DNA of 23,961 bases from JBBRMY01 sp038230595 (GTDB lineage: Bacteria > Bacteroidota > Ignavibacteria > Tepidaquicellales > Tepidaquicellaceae), in assembly GCA_038230595.1 (NCBI GenBank), contig JBBRMY010000024.1, forward strand, positions 1-23,961, given 5' to 3'. The translations under genes were made by a program, and so were the position numbers. Shown here in pieces: positions 15,621 to 23,551 of the stretch (positions within the stretch are counted from its first letter, which is position 1; each line of letters begins with the position of its first letter). The notes below the pieces were generated by a model that searched no databases, had not been told where the DNA came from, and saw nothing but the letters and a program-made list of their open reading frames with translations.

Positions 15621-16403
15621 ATGAATCCAAAGATCACAGACTCTTCATACAACTACGATAAAGCTTTCGAGATCAACAAGCAGAATTATTCATCTCTCAG
15701 AAAAACAGATCCACGGATAGCAGAATATATTCATTCAGCTTTAGGAAGTGCAAAAACAGTTTTGAACGTAGGTGCAGGCTCCGGTTCTTACGAGCCTGAT
15801 GACAGATACGTAGTTGCAGTCGAACCATCTGCAACTATGCGTTCACAAAGAATTGCTAATGGAAAAATTCCGGCTATTAATACAAAAGCACACTCATTAC
15901 CATTTGATGATAATTCCTTTGATGCGTCAATGGCTCTTCTCACTGTTCATCATTGGTCGGACATGGAAAAAGGCTTGAACGAACTGAAGCGTGTAACAAA
16001 TGAACGCATCGTTATTATGACCTTTGATCCCGACTCACTTAAAGATTTCTGGAATGCAGAATATTTCCCTGAAGTTATAGAAATTGAAAGACAAAGATAT
16101 CCTACGGTTAGTCATTTAGAAAGTTTACTTGGCGGAAGTTGTGATATACAGAAAATTCCTATACCTTTAGATTGTATTGATGGTTTTCAGGAAGCATTTT
16201 ACGGAAGACCGGAAAAATTTCTTGATAAAAAAGTCAGGCAGTCTCAGTCGGCATGGGGATTTTTACCCGAAGGTACAGAAGATAGGATAGTAAAAAGGCT
16301 TGGGGATGAATTAACATCCGGAGAATGGGATAGAAAATACGGTTACTTTCGTACACAGCCGACATTCACTTGCGCACTCCGCTTAATAATTTGGCATAAG
16401 TAA
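15621..16403 (+). CDS. Class I SAM-dependent methyltransferase
   Basis: 260 residues. SAM-binding motif I is VGAGSGSYEP at about 50-59, the acidic residue of motif II sits in VAVEPSATM, and motif IV-like LPFDDNSFDASMALLTVHHW is typical of UbiE/Methyltransf_11 enzymes. The C-terminal half after about 150 is variable and probably binds substrate. The acceptor could be a small molecule or lipid and cannot be inferred. It starts one base after the DUF1801 stop and ends the SRPBCC-DUF1801-methyltransferase run. The next gene is 101 bases away with no obvious terminator between. Confidence 0.87.
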   Translation: MNPKITDSSYNYDKAFEINKQNYSSLRKTDPRIAEYIHSALGSAKTVLNVGAGSGSYEPDDRYVVAVEPSATMRSQRIANGKIPAINTKAHSLPFDDNSFDASMALLTVHHWSDMEKGLNELKRVTNERIVIMTFDPDSLKDFWNAEYFPEVIEIERQRYPTVSHLESLLGGSCDIQKIPIPLDCIDGFQEAFYGRPEKFLDKKVRQSQSAWGFLPEGTEDRIVKRLGDELTSGEWDRKYGYFRTQPTFTCALRLIIWHK

Positions 16404-16504
16404 ATAACATCATTTGTTTTTAAATATACGAAAATCAGCCATCGGATTCTTTAATTGGGGGTTTACTTAATGAACATATTTAATTCCTTAAATTTAAAAA
16501 TAGT

Positions 16505-16918
16505 TTGACAAAATATTTCCTCATAGTTGCATCCAAAGATCATATCCTTAATGGAGTTAAAGGAGGATTTGCTCAGGCATGTCATGGAAAAAGAGATCCT
16601 ATGAGTAAGCCACAAAAAGGAGATTGGATAGTTTACTATTCTTCAAAAGAATTATTCGAAAGTAATAAACCATTTCAGAAATTTACAGCGATCGGTCAGA
16701 TTATAGATGATATGTCGGAACAGCATGTGACTTCTGAAAACTTCAAACCATACAGAAGAAAAGTAGATTTCAAAAAAAGCAGGGATACCGAAATACGTCC
16801 TTTACTGGAAAAGCTTTCATTTATAAAAAATAAGGATAAGTGGGGATTTTATTTAATGTCCGGATTCCTGGAAATTTCAAAGCATGATTTCGAAATTATT
16901 AAAACAGCAATGGAGTAA
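16505..16918 (+). CDS. EVE domain protein (UPF0310 family)
   Basis: 137 residues forming one EVE domain (PUA-like fold): KYFLIVASKDHILNGVKGGFAQACHG, then KPQKGDWIVYYSSK, FTAIGQIIDD, YRRKVDF and WGFYLMSGFLEIS. The aromatic residues of the domain's pocket are in the expected beta strands. EVE/YTH/ASCH-type domains bind modified bases in DNA or RNA and are found in many restriction and defence loci, although UPF0310 proteins also occur alone. The TTG start is used because no ATG precedes the conserved first strand. It lies six bases before the next small gene and 419 bases before the AT-rich defence-like cassette, and its own composition resembles the host genome. Confidence 0.85.
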   Translation: MTKYFLIVASKDHILNGVKGGFAQACHGKRDPMSKPQKGDWIVYYSSKELFESNKPFQKFTAIGQIIDDMSEQHVTSENFKPYRRKVDFKKSRDTEIRPLLEKLSFIKNKDKWGFYLMSGFLEISKHDFEIIKTAME

Positions 16919-16924
16919 AAAAAC

Positions 16925-17137
16925 ATGAAAGAAAAGATCAACTGGCACTGTCATCCGTTGACATTAGAAACTAAGATCACTGAAAGTTACAAAACCACTC
17001 AGAATGTTAGACGCTTCTTTAATTCACAAATGGGAAGAGAAATAAAATTAGGCAGAGAATTTATGCTTTGGCTGCATTCTAATAAAGGAATTACTTTAGA
17101 GGATGCGCTTAAAGAATTAAGATCAAGATTTACGTAA
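16925..17137 (+). CDS. DUF6434-like small protein
   Basis: 70 residues. The pattern WHxHPLTLETKITESYKTTQNVRRFF, then a Gly-rich bend and FMLWLHSNKGITLEDAL, resembles the DUF6434 domain often found C-terminal to SAP DNA-binding domains or as a free-standing small protein. No SAP domain is present here. It is predicted soluble and mostly helical with a net positive charge, so nucleic-acid association is conceivable but unproven. It is six bases downstream of the EVE gene and so almost certainly co-transcribed with it. The family name rests on remembered resemblance and is moderate in certainty. Confidence 0.6.
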   Translation: MKEKINWHCHPLTLETKITESYKTTQNVRRFFNSQMGREIKLGREFMLWLHSNKGITLEDALKELRSRFT

Positions 17138-17298
17138 TTATCAATTGACATTTAATATTACTTTCTTCAATTATTTATCTATCATCCTTACTGGACACAT
17201 TTCATTTAAGTCTTCTGGATAGTTTATTGTGTATTTTAATATCAATTTGATTATTAGCAAATCCTCATTATTTTACAATATTAATTCAAGTAAATCAG

Positions 17299-17310
17299 AT
17301 AATTAATTAT
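17299..17310. repeat. 12-base palindrome, left copy flanking the AT-rich cassette
   Basis: ATAATTAATTAT, itself palindromic, lies 27 bases before the first cassette gene. An identical copy sits at the right end (22657-22668). It may be a target-site or recombination remnant. In DNA this AT-rich, a chance match is also plausible. Confidence 0.3.
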
Positions 17311-17337
17311 TTTTAAAATTGAATTCTTTAAAATTAA

Positions 17338-17814
17338 ATGGAACAATTTAAATTTGACAAATTAGGTTATTTATTGCCATATAATTTGGTTAAAACAGAT
17401 TATAAAACTTTCGTTCACAATTTTGTAGACTTAAACCGAACTCCGAGCCGGATAAATTTAATTCAAGAGTTTAATAATTTTTTACTTTTTTTAAATTTAT
17501 TTATTACGAATGATTTTAAATTGTGGATCGGAGGTAGTTTTGTTACAACAAAAATTAATCCACCTGATATTGATATGGTATTAATTTTAAATGATAAAAT
17601 ATATTTAGAAAAATCTGAAGAATTGAATTTCATCTTACAAAAAAGTAATTCATTGTTTACTTCGGATTTGTATTTAATTCGAATTGGTTCAGATTTTCAA
17701 CATAAGGATGAAAAATATTGGATTAATCAGTATAACACAGATAAATCTGATATAAATCCAAAAGGAATAATTGAGTTGGATTTTCAATCTGAAAATAATT
17801 CTAATCTATATTGA
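17338..17814 (+). CDS. Nucleotidyltransferase-fold protein, DUF6932-like (first gene of the cassette)
   Basis: 158 residues. The centre carries a polymerase-beta-type signature: LWIGGSFVTTKINPPDIDMVL, where G66-S67 are followed nine residues later by D77-x-D79, close to the GSX10DXD of MNT-type nucleotidyltransferases. The C-terminal WINQYNTDKSDINPKGIIELDF pattern is typical of DUF6932 proteins, which occur near defence genes; D148 could serve as the third carboxylate. Such proteins may add a nucleotide to a partner protein or RNA, or be an antitoxin-like regulator. The stop codon is five bases from the DruA ATG (and overlaps an alternative TTG), so the two are coupled. Base composition is strikingly AT-rich: 7 G+C in the 60 bases from 17461. 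Confidence 0.65.
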   Translation: MEQFKFDKLGYLLPYNLVKTDYKTFVHNFVDLNRTPSRINLIQEFNNFLLFLNLFITNDFKLWIGGSFVTTKINPPDIDMVLILNDKIYLEKSEELNFILQKSNSLFTSDLYLIRIGSDFQHKDEKYWINQYNTDKSDINPKGIIELDFQSENNSNLY

Positions 17815-17819
17815 TTGTT

Positions 17820-18953
17820 ATGTATCCAAAAGTTTTACGAAATAAAATTGTTGAAAGTTTAAAAAGCCAAGGCTTTTCAACTAATGGAATTGTTGAACCT
17901 AAGAAATTCAATAAAAATACATTCCGAAAAATACAACAAACGTCAAAGAATGAACAAATCAACCTTCAAAAACATTTTCTTGAAGAAGGTTATGAGGTTG
18001 CAAGTAAATATTTTATTAATGGAAAAGATTTAAATCCAGCTGACATAAAGTTAGAGTTACGCTTAATTGGTGGCGGAACTGAAGAAAGCAAAATATTCAG
18101 ATGGTGGAATCTTGTTTGGTGGAGTGTCCCATATCAGAAAGCATATGGTAGACAAATGAGGTTTTTAGTATGGGATTTAACACATAATGCTCCGTTTGGT
18201 TTAATAGGATTGCAAAGTCCTATCTTGAGAATGGCTGTCCGAGATAAACATCTTAAAATACCAATGGACTCTTTAGATTTATGGGTAAATAAATCAATGC
18301 AAGCTCAACGATTAGGTGCATTGCCCCCTTATAATCAATTATTAGGTGGTAAAATGACAGCACTTTCTATAACTTCAAATGAACTAAGAAGAGAATATAA
18401 AAAGAAATATAAAGATATTACGACAATTATGGAGAAAAGAATAATTTCACCGGACTTATTATTTCTAACTACTACAAGTGCATTTGGTAGAAGTAGCATT
18501 TATAATAGATTGAAGTATAATAATGATATAGTTGCTGAGAGTTTAGGTTATACTAAAGGTTCTGGTTCCTTTCATATCCCTCAAACATTATATGTAGATA
18601 TTTTGAAGTATCTTTCGGAAAATGATGTTAATATTAAAACTACATTTGGAAATGGACCTTCTAGAAAATTAAAATTACTCGAGAAAGCTTTTACAATGTT
18701 AGATTTACCAAAATATTCTTATCATAATATTCAAAGGGAATTTTTTATATTTCCATTAGCAAAGAATTTAATGAATGTAATTGCAAAGGATGTACAACCC
18801 CGTTACTTCAATAGAAAATTAAGCGATTTAACTGAATATTGGAAAGAAAGATGGTGTTTACCTAGATCAAAAAGATTTGATGATTGGAAAATGTTTTCAA
18901 GTAAAAAATTTATTTCTAACACGATTAGAAAATCTATTAATATTAAATTTTAA
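17820..18953 (+). CDS. druA: DruA-like protein (DUF4338, Druantia-associated)
   Basis: 377 residues from ATG 17820; an in-frame TTG at 17811 overlapping the previous stop would add three. The DUF4338 signatures are clear: RLIGGGTEESKIFRWWNL, WDLTHNAPFGLIGL, RLGALPPYNQLLGGK (about 164-178), TTTSAFGRSSIYNRLKY (217-233) and GYTKGSGSFHIP (243-254). DUF4338 defines DruA of type I Druantia anti-phage systems and also occurs in many loci without the other Dru genes. Its biochemical role is not established to my knowledge; conserved polar residues suggest an enzyme or nucleic-acid binder. No DruB, C, D or DruE helicase lies in the window. It is coupled to the nucleotidyltransferase-like gene upstream and 18 bases from the kinase-ATPase gene. 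Confidence 0.9.
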   Translation: MYPKVLRNKIVESLKSQGFSTNGIVEPKKFNKNTFRKIQQTSKNEQINLQKHFLEEGYEVASKYFINGKDLNPADIKLELRLIGGGTEESKIFRWWNLVWWSVPYQKAYGRQMRFLVWDLTHNAPFGLIGLQSPILRMAVRDKHLKIPMDSLDLWVNKSMQAQRLGALPPYNQLLGGKMTALSITSNELRREYKKKYKDITTIMEKRIISPDLLFLTTTSAFGRSSIYNRLKYNNDIVAESLGYTKGSGSFHIPQTLYVDILKYLSENDVNIKTTFGNGPSRKLKLLEKAFTMLDLPKYSYHNIQREFFIFPLAKNLMNVIAKDVQPRYFNRKLSDLTEYWKERWCLPRSKRFDDWKMFSSKKFISNTIRKSINIKF

Positions 18954-18971
18954 TTTCTGAAAATAATAGTA

Positions 18972-21536
18972 ATGAATAAAGAAAGAATTGAAATTACGGA
19001 TGAAGAAAAAGCATTCTTTGAAAATGAATTAATAGGAGATATTGAATTAAATAGTAAATTCTACAAATTAAAAGGAATTGTTGGAAAAGGAAAGAAATCT
19101 GTTGTTTTTAAAGCAAGCAACGAGCTTGGAATGCCTGTTGCTATTAAATTTGCTATTCAAAGGGATTATGCTGATCGCTCATATTTAAAGGAAATCTCTT
19201 TTGCAAATAATTTATATGAATACACTGAGTTTGCTAAATTTTATGATGCTACTCCAATTTCATTTAAAAAGGATAGCCTACATTTTATAGCATTTATCGA
19301 AGAATGGGTAGAAGGAGAAGAAATTGGAAATTTACTGAACGTGACTCCAAGTTTTCTTAAAAGTTATATTAGACAATTTTGTCAAATATTAAATATACTT
19401 AAAGTTAAAAATCTTCGGCATGATGATTTAAATCTTGGAAATGTAAAAATTATTAAATCGCCTGAGGGTTACTTAGAAGAAGAATTATTAGTAAAAGTAA
19501 TAGATATGGGTTCTTTAAAAGAGTTCTCAGATCCATTAAAGTTAATAAAAAATGGATTTAACGATTTGAAAATGTTTTGTACTCATCTAACACATCTTAC
19601 GAACAAAATGATGGTGTCAGAGGGAAAAAAAATTCCTAGTAACTATATTACGAGGGGATATCGACAAGTTATTATTAGAATCATAAAATCAATTTTGGAA
19701 ACTGATCCAACTATCTCATTGAATGACCCAAAACAGATAGTTAAATTGTTTGAAAATGGATTTAGTGAGATAGAGAACTATGAATTAAACAAAAATCACA
19801 TAGAATTAACTGATCCATTTGATTATATATCAGCTGAACATATTCATAATGATAATTTATTGCTTGAGCTATTTGCACAATCATGTCCTTGGCTTCATGA
19901 GATTAGTGCAAATAAACCACTCTTGATAACAGGACCCCGAGGATGTGGAAAATCAATGATATTTAGATGGTTAAGTTTGAAATCTATTATTTTAAAAAAG
20001 GATAAAGAAATTGTAGAATCTCCATTTGCCGCATTCTATATTTCGTGTAGTTCTGAGTTAAGAAACAGATTTGGATTATTTGACAATGCTCCTAGTGTAG
20101 CACAAGCTAAAGAAGAAATTATCCATTATTTTAACTTATTATTATGTCGTGAAGTAATATCAACGCTTATATTGATGTCTAATAAAGAAAATAAAAATAA
20201 ACCATTATTTGGATTATCTGCCAGCATTGAGAAAGAAATATTTAATTATTTGATAAATGAGTTAAATATTACTGATAGAAGATTATATCTACAAGGAGTA
20301 AAGCCCTTAGAATATATTCATGAAGTAATAATGTATGAAATGAATTATTGTTATAAAGAAATGCTAAAAAGAAATAAATTAACAACATTTACCTCGTTAT
20401 CATTTCTATCTGATTTTACAAAATTCTTGAAATCAAAAGTTCCATATTTTTTTGAAAGACAAATAACTTTCTTGTTGGATGATTACTCGATCCATAGAAT
20501 TAGTGAAAATGTTCAAAAAGTACTTAATTATATTTTATGGGATAGACAAGCAACTCATATATTTAAAACTTCCTGCGAAAAATTTGGTATGACTACAACA
20601 ACTGCAACTGAAAATAGTGCAAAAGTGGAATCCGTGGCAGATTTAGGAAGAGAATTGACTGAGGTAGATATTGGTGAACTATATATTATGAAAGGTGAAA
20701 AAGAAGGAAATAAGACACTTAAAAAATTTACTTCAGAATTACTCAACCACAGATTAAAATTAGCTAACTATAAAGGTAGAACCGAATCATTGATTGGAGA
20801 TTCTAAATTTCTTGAATACGGTAATCTAACCAATTCCATTAGAAATAAGCAGAGATATTTATATTACGGTATGGATGTGATAACCAAAATATGTTCAGGA
20901 GATATCTCAACACTACTTGAGATATACCGGACTATTTTAAGGAACGCAAATGTAAAGGTATCAACTACGAATGCTATTGCGGCTTCAACTCAGCATGATG
21001 CAATAACTGCGGTTTCGGGGAGATTTATAGATTTTATTTTGGATTACAAACCTTTTGGAGATAAAATGTATGCTTTAGTAATAAGTTTTGGTAATATGTG
21101 TAATAAACTATTAGTTGAAGGTCAAATGCAATATGATAAGAAAATGAATAAATCTTTTCCAAATGATACAACTAGGATTGAAGTTGAAGAACTTGATAAA
21201 CCTGCGATATGGGAGGAGTGGCAAAAAGAACTAATAAAAGAAATGGTCAGAAGATCTATTTTTATTTATTTAAAACCTAGTAGAGGGTATCATACTGGTG
21301 GTAAAACACTGAGACTTCAATTACGGAAAATTTATATTCCTCATTGTAAAACTGGCTTAGGCAAAAACACAGCAATAAAAATGAGTAACTCTGACTTCCA
21401 TTATTTTATTACATCACCTAAAAAGTTTTGTGAAGATTATTTAAATAAACCTCACAAAAACAAAAGTAATTCAAATATTAAGCTGAAAAATTATAAAAAT
21501 TTAGATTCAAATATTAATATAAATCTATTTGATTAA
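18972..21536 (+). CDS. Protein-kinase-like domain fused to ORC/CDC6-like AAA ATPase
   Basis: 854 residues, two modules. Residues ~25-260 form a eukaryotic-like kinase: glycine loop GKGKKSVV (38-45), VAIKF with K59, catalytic loop HDDLNLGN (150-157; D152 and N157 in place), and metal-binding D178-M-G instead of DFG. All core residues are kept, so activity is plausible. From about 280 follows a P-loop ATPase resembling the ORC/CDC6-like family: DPFDYISAEHI, Walker A GPRGCGKS (321-328), Walker B ITFLLDDY (D503, D504), then a sensor-like KTSCEKFG and GRELTEVDIGELYI. The C-terminus is long, helical and Asn/Lys-rich. It probably forms the switch or motor of the cassette. Its stop overlaps the next start by one base (TAATG). 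Confidence 0.82.
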   Translation: MNKERIEITDEEKAFFENELIGDIELNSKFYKLKGIVGKGKKSVVFKASNELGMPVAIKFAIQRDYADRSYLKEISFANNLYEYTEFAKFYDATPISFKKDSLHFIAFIEEWVEGEEIGNLLNVTPSFLKSYIRQFCQILNILKVKNLRHDDLNLGNVKIIKSPEGYLEEELLVKVIDMGSLKEFSDPLKLIKNGFNDLKMFCTHLTHLTNKMMVSEGKKIPSNYITRGYRQVIIRIIKSILETDPTISLNDPKQIVKLFENGFSEIENYELNKNHIELTDPFDYISAEHIHNDNLLLELFAQSCPWLHEISANKPLLITGPRGCGKSMIFRWLSLKSIILKKDKEIVESPFAAFYISCSSELRNRFGLFDNAPSVAQAKEEIIHYFNLLLCREVISTLILMSNKENKNKPLFGLSASIEKEIFNYLINELNITDRRLYLQGVKPLEYIHEVIMYEMNYCYKEMLKRNKLTTFTSLSFLSDFTKFLKSKVPYFFERQITFLLDDYSIHRISENVQKVLNYILWDRQATHIFKTSCEKFGMTTTTATENSAKVESVADLGRELTEVDIGELYIMKGEKEGNKTLKKFTSELLNHRLKLANYKGRTESLIGDSKFLEYGNLTNSIRNKQRYLYYGMDVITKICSGDISTLLEIYRTILRNANVKVSTTNAIAASTQHDAITAVSGRFIDFILDYKPFGDKMYALVISFGNMCNKLLVEGQMQYDKKMNKSFPNDTTRIEVEELDKPAIWEEWQKELIKEMVRRSIFIYLKPSRGYHTGGKTLRLQLRKIYIPHCKTGLGKNTAIKMSNSDFHYFITSPKKFCEDYLNKPHKNKSNSNIKLKNYKNLDSNININLFD

Positions 21537-22660
21537 TGGAATTAAAAGAATTTAGTTTGCAAGAAATCCTAAATGATTTACCAGATATTAAGGTGTTAAA
21601 TTTTGACACTGAATTTGATAATTCTAAAATTGATTTATTAATTTTAACTTTGGGTTTCGAAACACGAACATATTCATTTGCAGATAAATTAAGTAAAGTT
21701 AATTTCAATTGTGATGAAGTTATCATTTTTAACTATTCTACTAATGTAAATGATAATATAAAAAATAAAATTCCTCTTCAAAAAGCTCTTAAAAAAGAAG
21801 GAAGGAATTTCTTAAACTTAGATTGCGACAGTGATTCATTTTCTGAAGTGTTAAGAAAAAGAATAGTTGAAAAAATTAGTCAAAAAGGAAATATTAAAAT
21901 AGTTTTTGATATAAGCGTATGCTCATCTAAATTGTTATTAACATCGCTAAATGTTTTACTTGATTCAAACATAGAATTAAAAATAGTATATTCTGAAGCA
22001 GCAATTTATTATCCTATATATGAAGAATATTTAAAGAATCCAAATTATTTGAAAGATAGAAATATGATTGGAATAAGCCAAGGAGTAAATACTGTAAGCT
22101 TAAGTCAAGATTATGTAGGTGACAATATTGATAACAAACCTGAGTTTGCAATTGCTTTCCCAACTTTCAAGCCAGATAGAACTAAAACTACTCTTATAGA
22201 AATTGATGAAGGTATTTTTTCAGAAATAAAAAAACGATTAATATGGATTGTAGGTCAACCTCATATGGAGGAACCGCATAGAAGTAATAGAATTAAAATG
22301 CTTAGAGAGATAAATGAAATCAATGATGGGGAAGATTCTCCAACATCATATGAAATCTCTACACTAGATTATAAAGAAACTATGTCGATATTAGAGAAGA
22401 TTTATCAAGAAAAAATTAACCAATATCATATTAATATCTCTGATCTTGGATCTAAAATGCAATCTTTGGGAATTGCTTTGTATTGTCATATTCGTCCAGA
22501 AATCTCAATTTATTTTTCTGTACCTGCTCAATATAATCCAGAACGTTATTCAGAAGGTGTAAAAAATCATTGGGTAGTAGATTTTGGTTCTATTTATAAA
22601 TTAATTGACCAATTAAACAGTGTAGATACAATTAGAATCCGCAATAAAATAAATTTATAA
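21536..22660 (+). CDS. Uncharacterised protein with Rossmann/CARF-sensor-like motifs, last cassette gene
   Basis: 374 residues with no named family recognised. Repeating alpha/beta character is evident: DLLILTLGFETRT (33-45), DEVIIFNYS (60-68), IKIVFDISVCSSKLLL (120-135), LKIVYSEAAIYYP (148-160), RLIWIVGQPH (234-243), and a late GSKMQSLG (305-312) followed by ISIYFSVPAQYNPERYSEG. The DxS at 125-127 followed by a Lys, and the GSK loop, recall the ligand-binding edges of CARF-type sensor domains. That suggests recognition of a nucleotide second messenger, but this is pattern-level inference. No effector nuclease or transmembrane segment is apparent. Translation is coupled to the kinase-ATPase through TAATG, implying a complex or fixed stoichiometry. 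Confidence 0.6.
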   Translation: MELKEFSLQEILNDLPDIKVLNFDTEFDNSKIDLLILTLGFETRTYSFADKLSKVNFNCDEVIIFNYSTNVNDNIKNKIPLQKALKKEGRNFLNLDCDSDSFSEVLRKRIVEKISQKGNIKIVFDISVCSSKLLLTSLNVLLDSNIELKIVYSEAAIYYPIYEEYLKNPNYLKDRNMIGISQGVNTVSLSQDYVGDNIDNKPEFAIAFPTFKPDRTKTTLIEIDEGIFSEIKKRLIWIVGQPHMEEPHRSNRIKMLREINEINDGEDSPTSYEISTLDYKETMSILEKIYQEKINQYHINISDLGSKMQSLGIALYCHIRPEISIYFSVPAQYNPERYSEGVKNHWVVDFGSIYKLIDQLNSVDTIRIRNKINL

Positions 22661-22668
22661 TTAATTAT
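22657..22668. repeat. 12-base palindrome, right copy flanking the AT-rich cassette
   Basis: Identical to the copy at 17299-17310. It spans the last codons of the cassette and the stop codon of the convergent EamA gene, which places it exactly at the junction where the base composition returns toward that of the host. Confidence 0.3.
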
Positions 22669-23551
22669 CCCAGAAATTTACTTTTTTATTTATCATCAGT
22701 ACACCCACTATTATCATTGCCATTCCTGCGAAATGCCAGATGTAGATTTGTTCATCATTAAAAACTCCGATTAGTAATGCAGCTATTGGAATAATATAGG
22801 TAACAGATGACCCATATTCTGCGCTTGTTAGTTTTATTACTTTGTTCATTATTGCCAGGGCAATTGCAGTGTTCAGTATCCCTAAGATCGCAATAGCTAT
22901 AAGAGACTGAATTGAAGCCGGAGAAACGGCTTTAAGAATATCAAATCTGTCAAAAACTAAATACAAAATAGCGATAGGTCCTGTAAAGAACATTGCCATT
23001 GCAGTAATAGTAAATCCTTTTATGTCGTGAAGATATCTTTTTATCTGGTGAACATTAAATCCATAGCACATCGTTGCAACGACAATATAAAAAACATAAT
23101 AATTAAAGCTTCCCAGATCACCTGCATTAGTTACGAAGCTTAGACCTATGGTTCCAATAAATCCAAGAATTATTCCACTGATCTGAATAAATGTCAGCTT
23201 ATTTTTGAAAATAAACACACCGATAATTAAGGCGAAGATAGGTGTTAAGGCATTAAGTATCCCTGCAAGAGCACTTGTCATTTTTGTTTCTGCAATAGCA
23301 AATAAAAATGCAGGAGCAAAGTTGCCAATAAGTCCTGAAATAAATAATGTCTTTAGTTTATTCCGGGGAATTTTCTTTAAATTCAATAATGCATGAGGAA
23401 GCATGAACGCAAATGCAAAGAATATGCGCAATGCTCCTACTTCCCCGGGAGTGAACGAATCTAATCCTCTTTTTATAAGAATGAATGATCCTCCCCATAT
23501 AAATGCAGAGAGGAACATTAAGAATAGGGGATAGTATCTCGAGTTTTTCAA
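22661..23551 (-). CDS. EamA-family (drug/metabolite transporter superfamily) permease
   Basis: 296 residues with about ten hydrophobic helices arranged as two EamA repeats. The first begins MFLSAFIWGGSFILIKRGLDSFTPGEVGALR, the second shows a CYGFNVHQIKRYL loop and ends in the characteristic GEYGSSVTYIIP-like segment (here SAEYGSSVTYIIPIAALLIGVFNDEQIYIWHFAGMAMIIVGV). Members export or import amino acids, nucleotide sugars and other metabolites by proton antiport or exchange; the substrate is not predictable. Its TAA abuts the cassette's TAA with no base between, leaving no room for a terminator of its own inside the gap. Composition is host-like. Confidence 0.92.
   Translation of the reverse strand: MKNSRYYPLFLMFLSAFIWGGSFILIKRGLDSFTPGEVGALRIFFAFAFMLPHALLNLKKIPRNKLKTLFISGLIGNFAPAFLFAIAETKMTSALAGILNALTPIFALIIGVFIFKNKLTFIQISGIILGFIGTIGLSFVTNAGDLGSFNYYVFYIVVATMCYGFNVHQIKRYLHDIKGFTITAMAMFFTGPIAILYLVFDRFDILKAVSPASIQSLIAIAILGILNTAIALAIMNKVIKLTSAEYGSSVTYIIPIAALLIGVFNDEQIYIWHFAGMAMIIVGVLMINKKVNFWDN

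Noticed and set aside
18972..22660. Reading the DruA cassette as a complete Druantia system
   Set aside because: The kinase-ATPase is P-loop AAA-like, not a DruE superfamily-2 helicase, and DruB, DruC, DruD, DruH or DruM-like proteins are not seen.
17138..22660. CRISPR array or cas genes accompanying the CARF-like protein
   Set aside because: No regularly spaced repeats and no Cas proteins are present on either strand.
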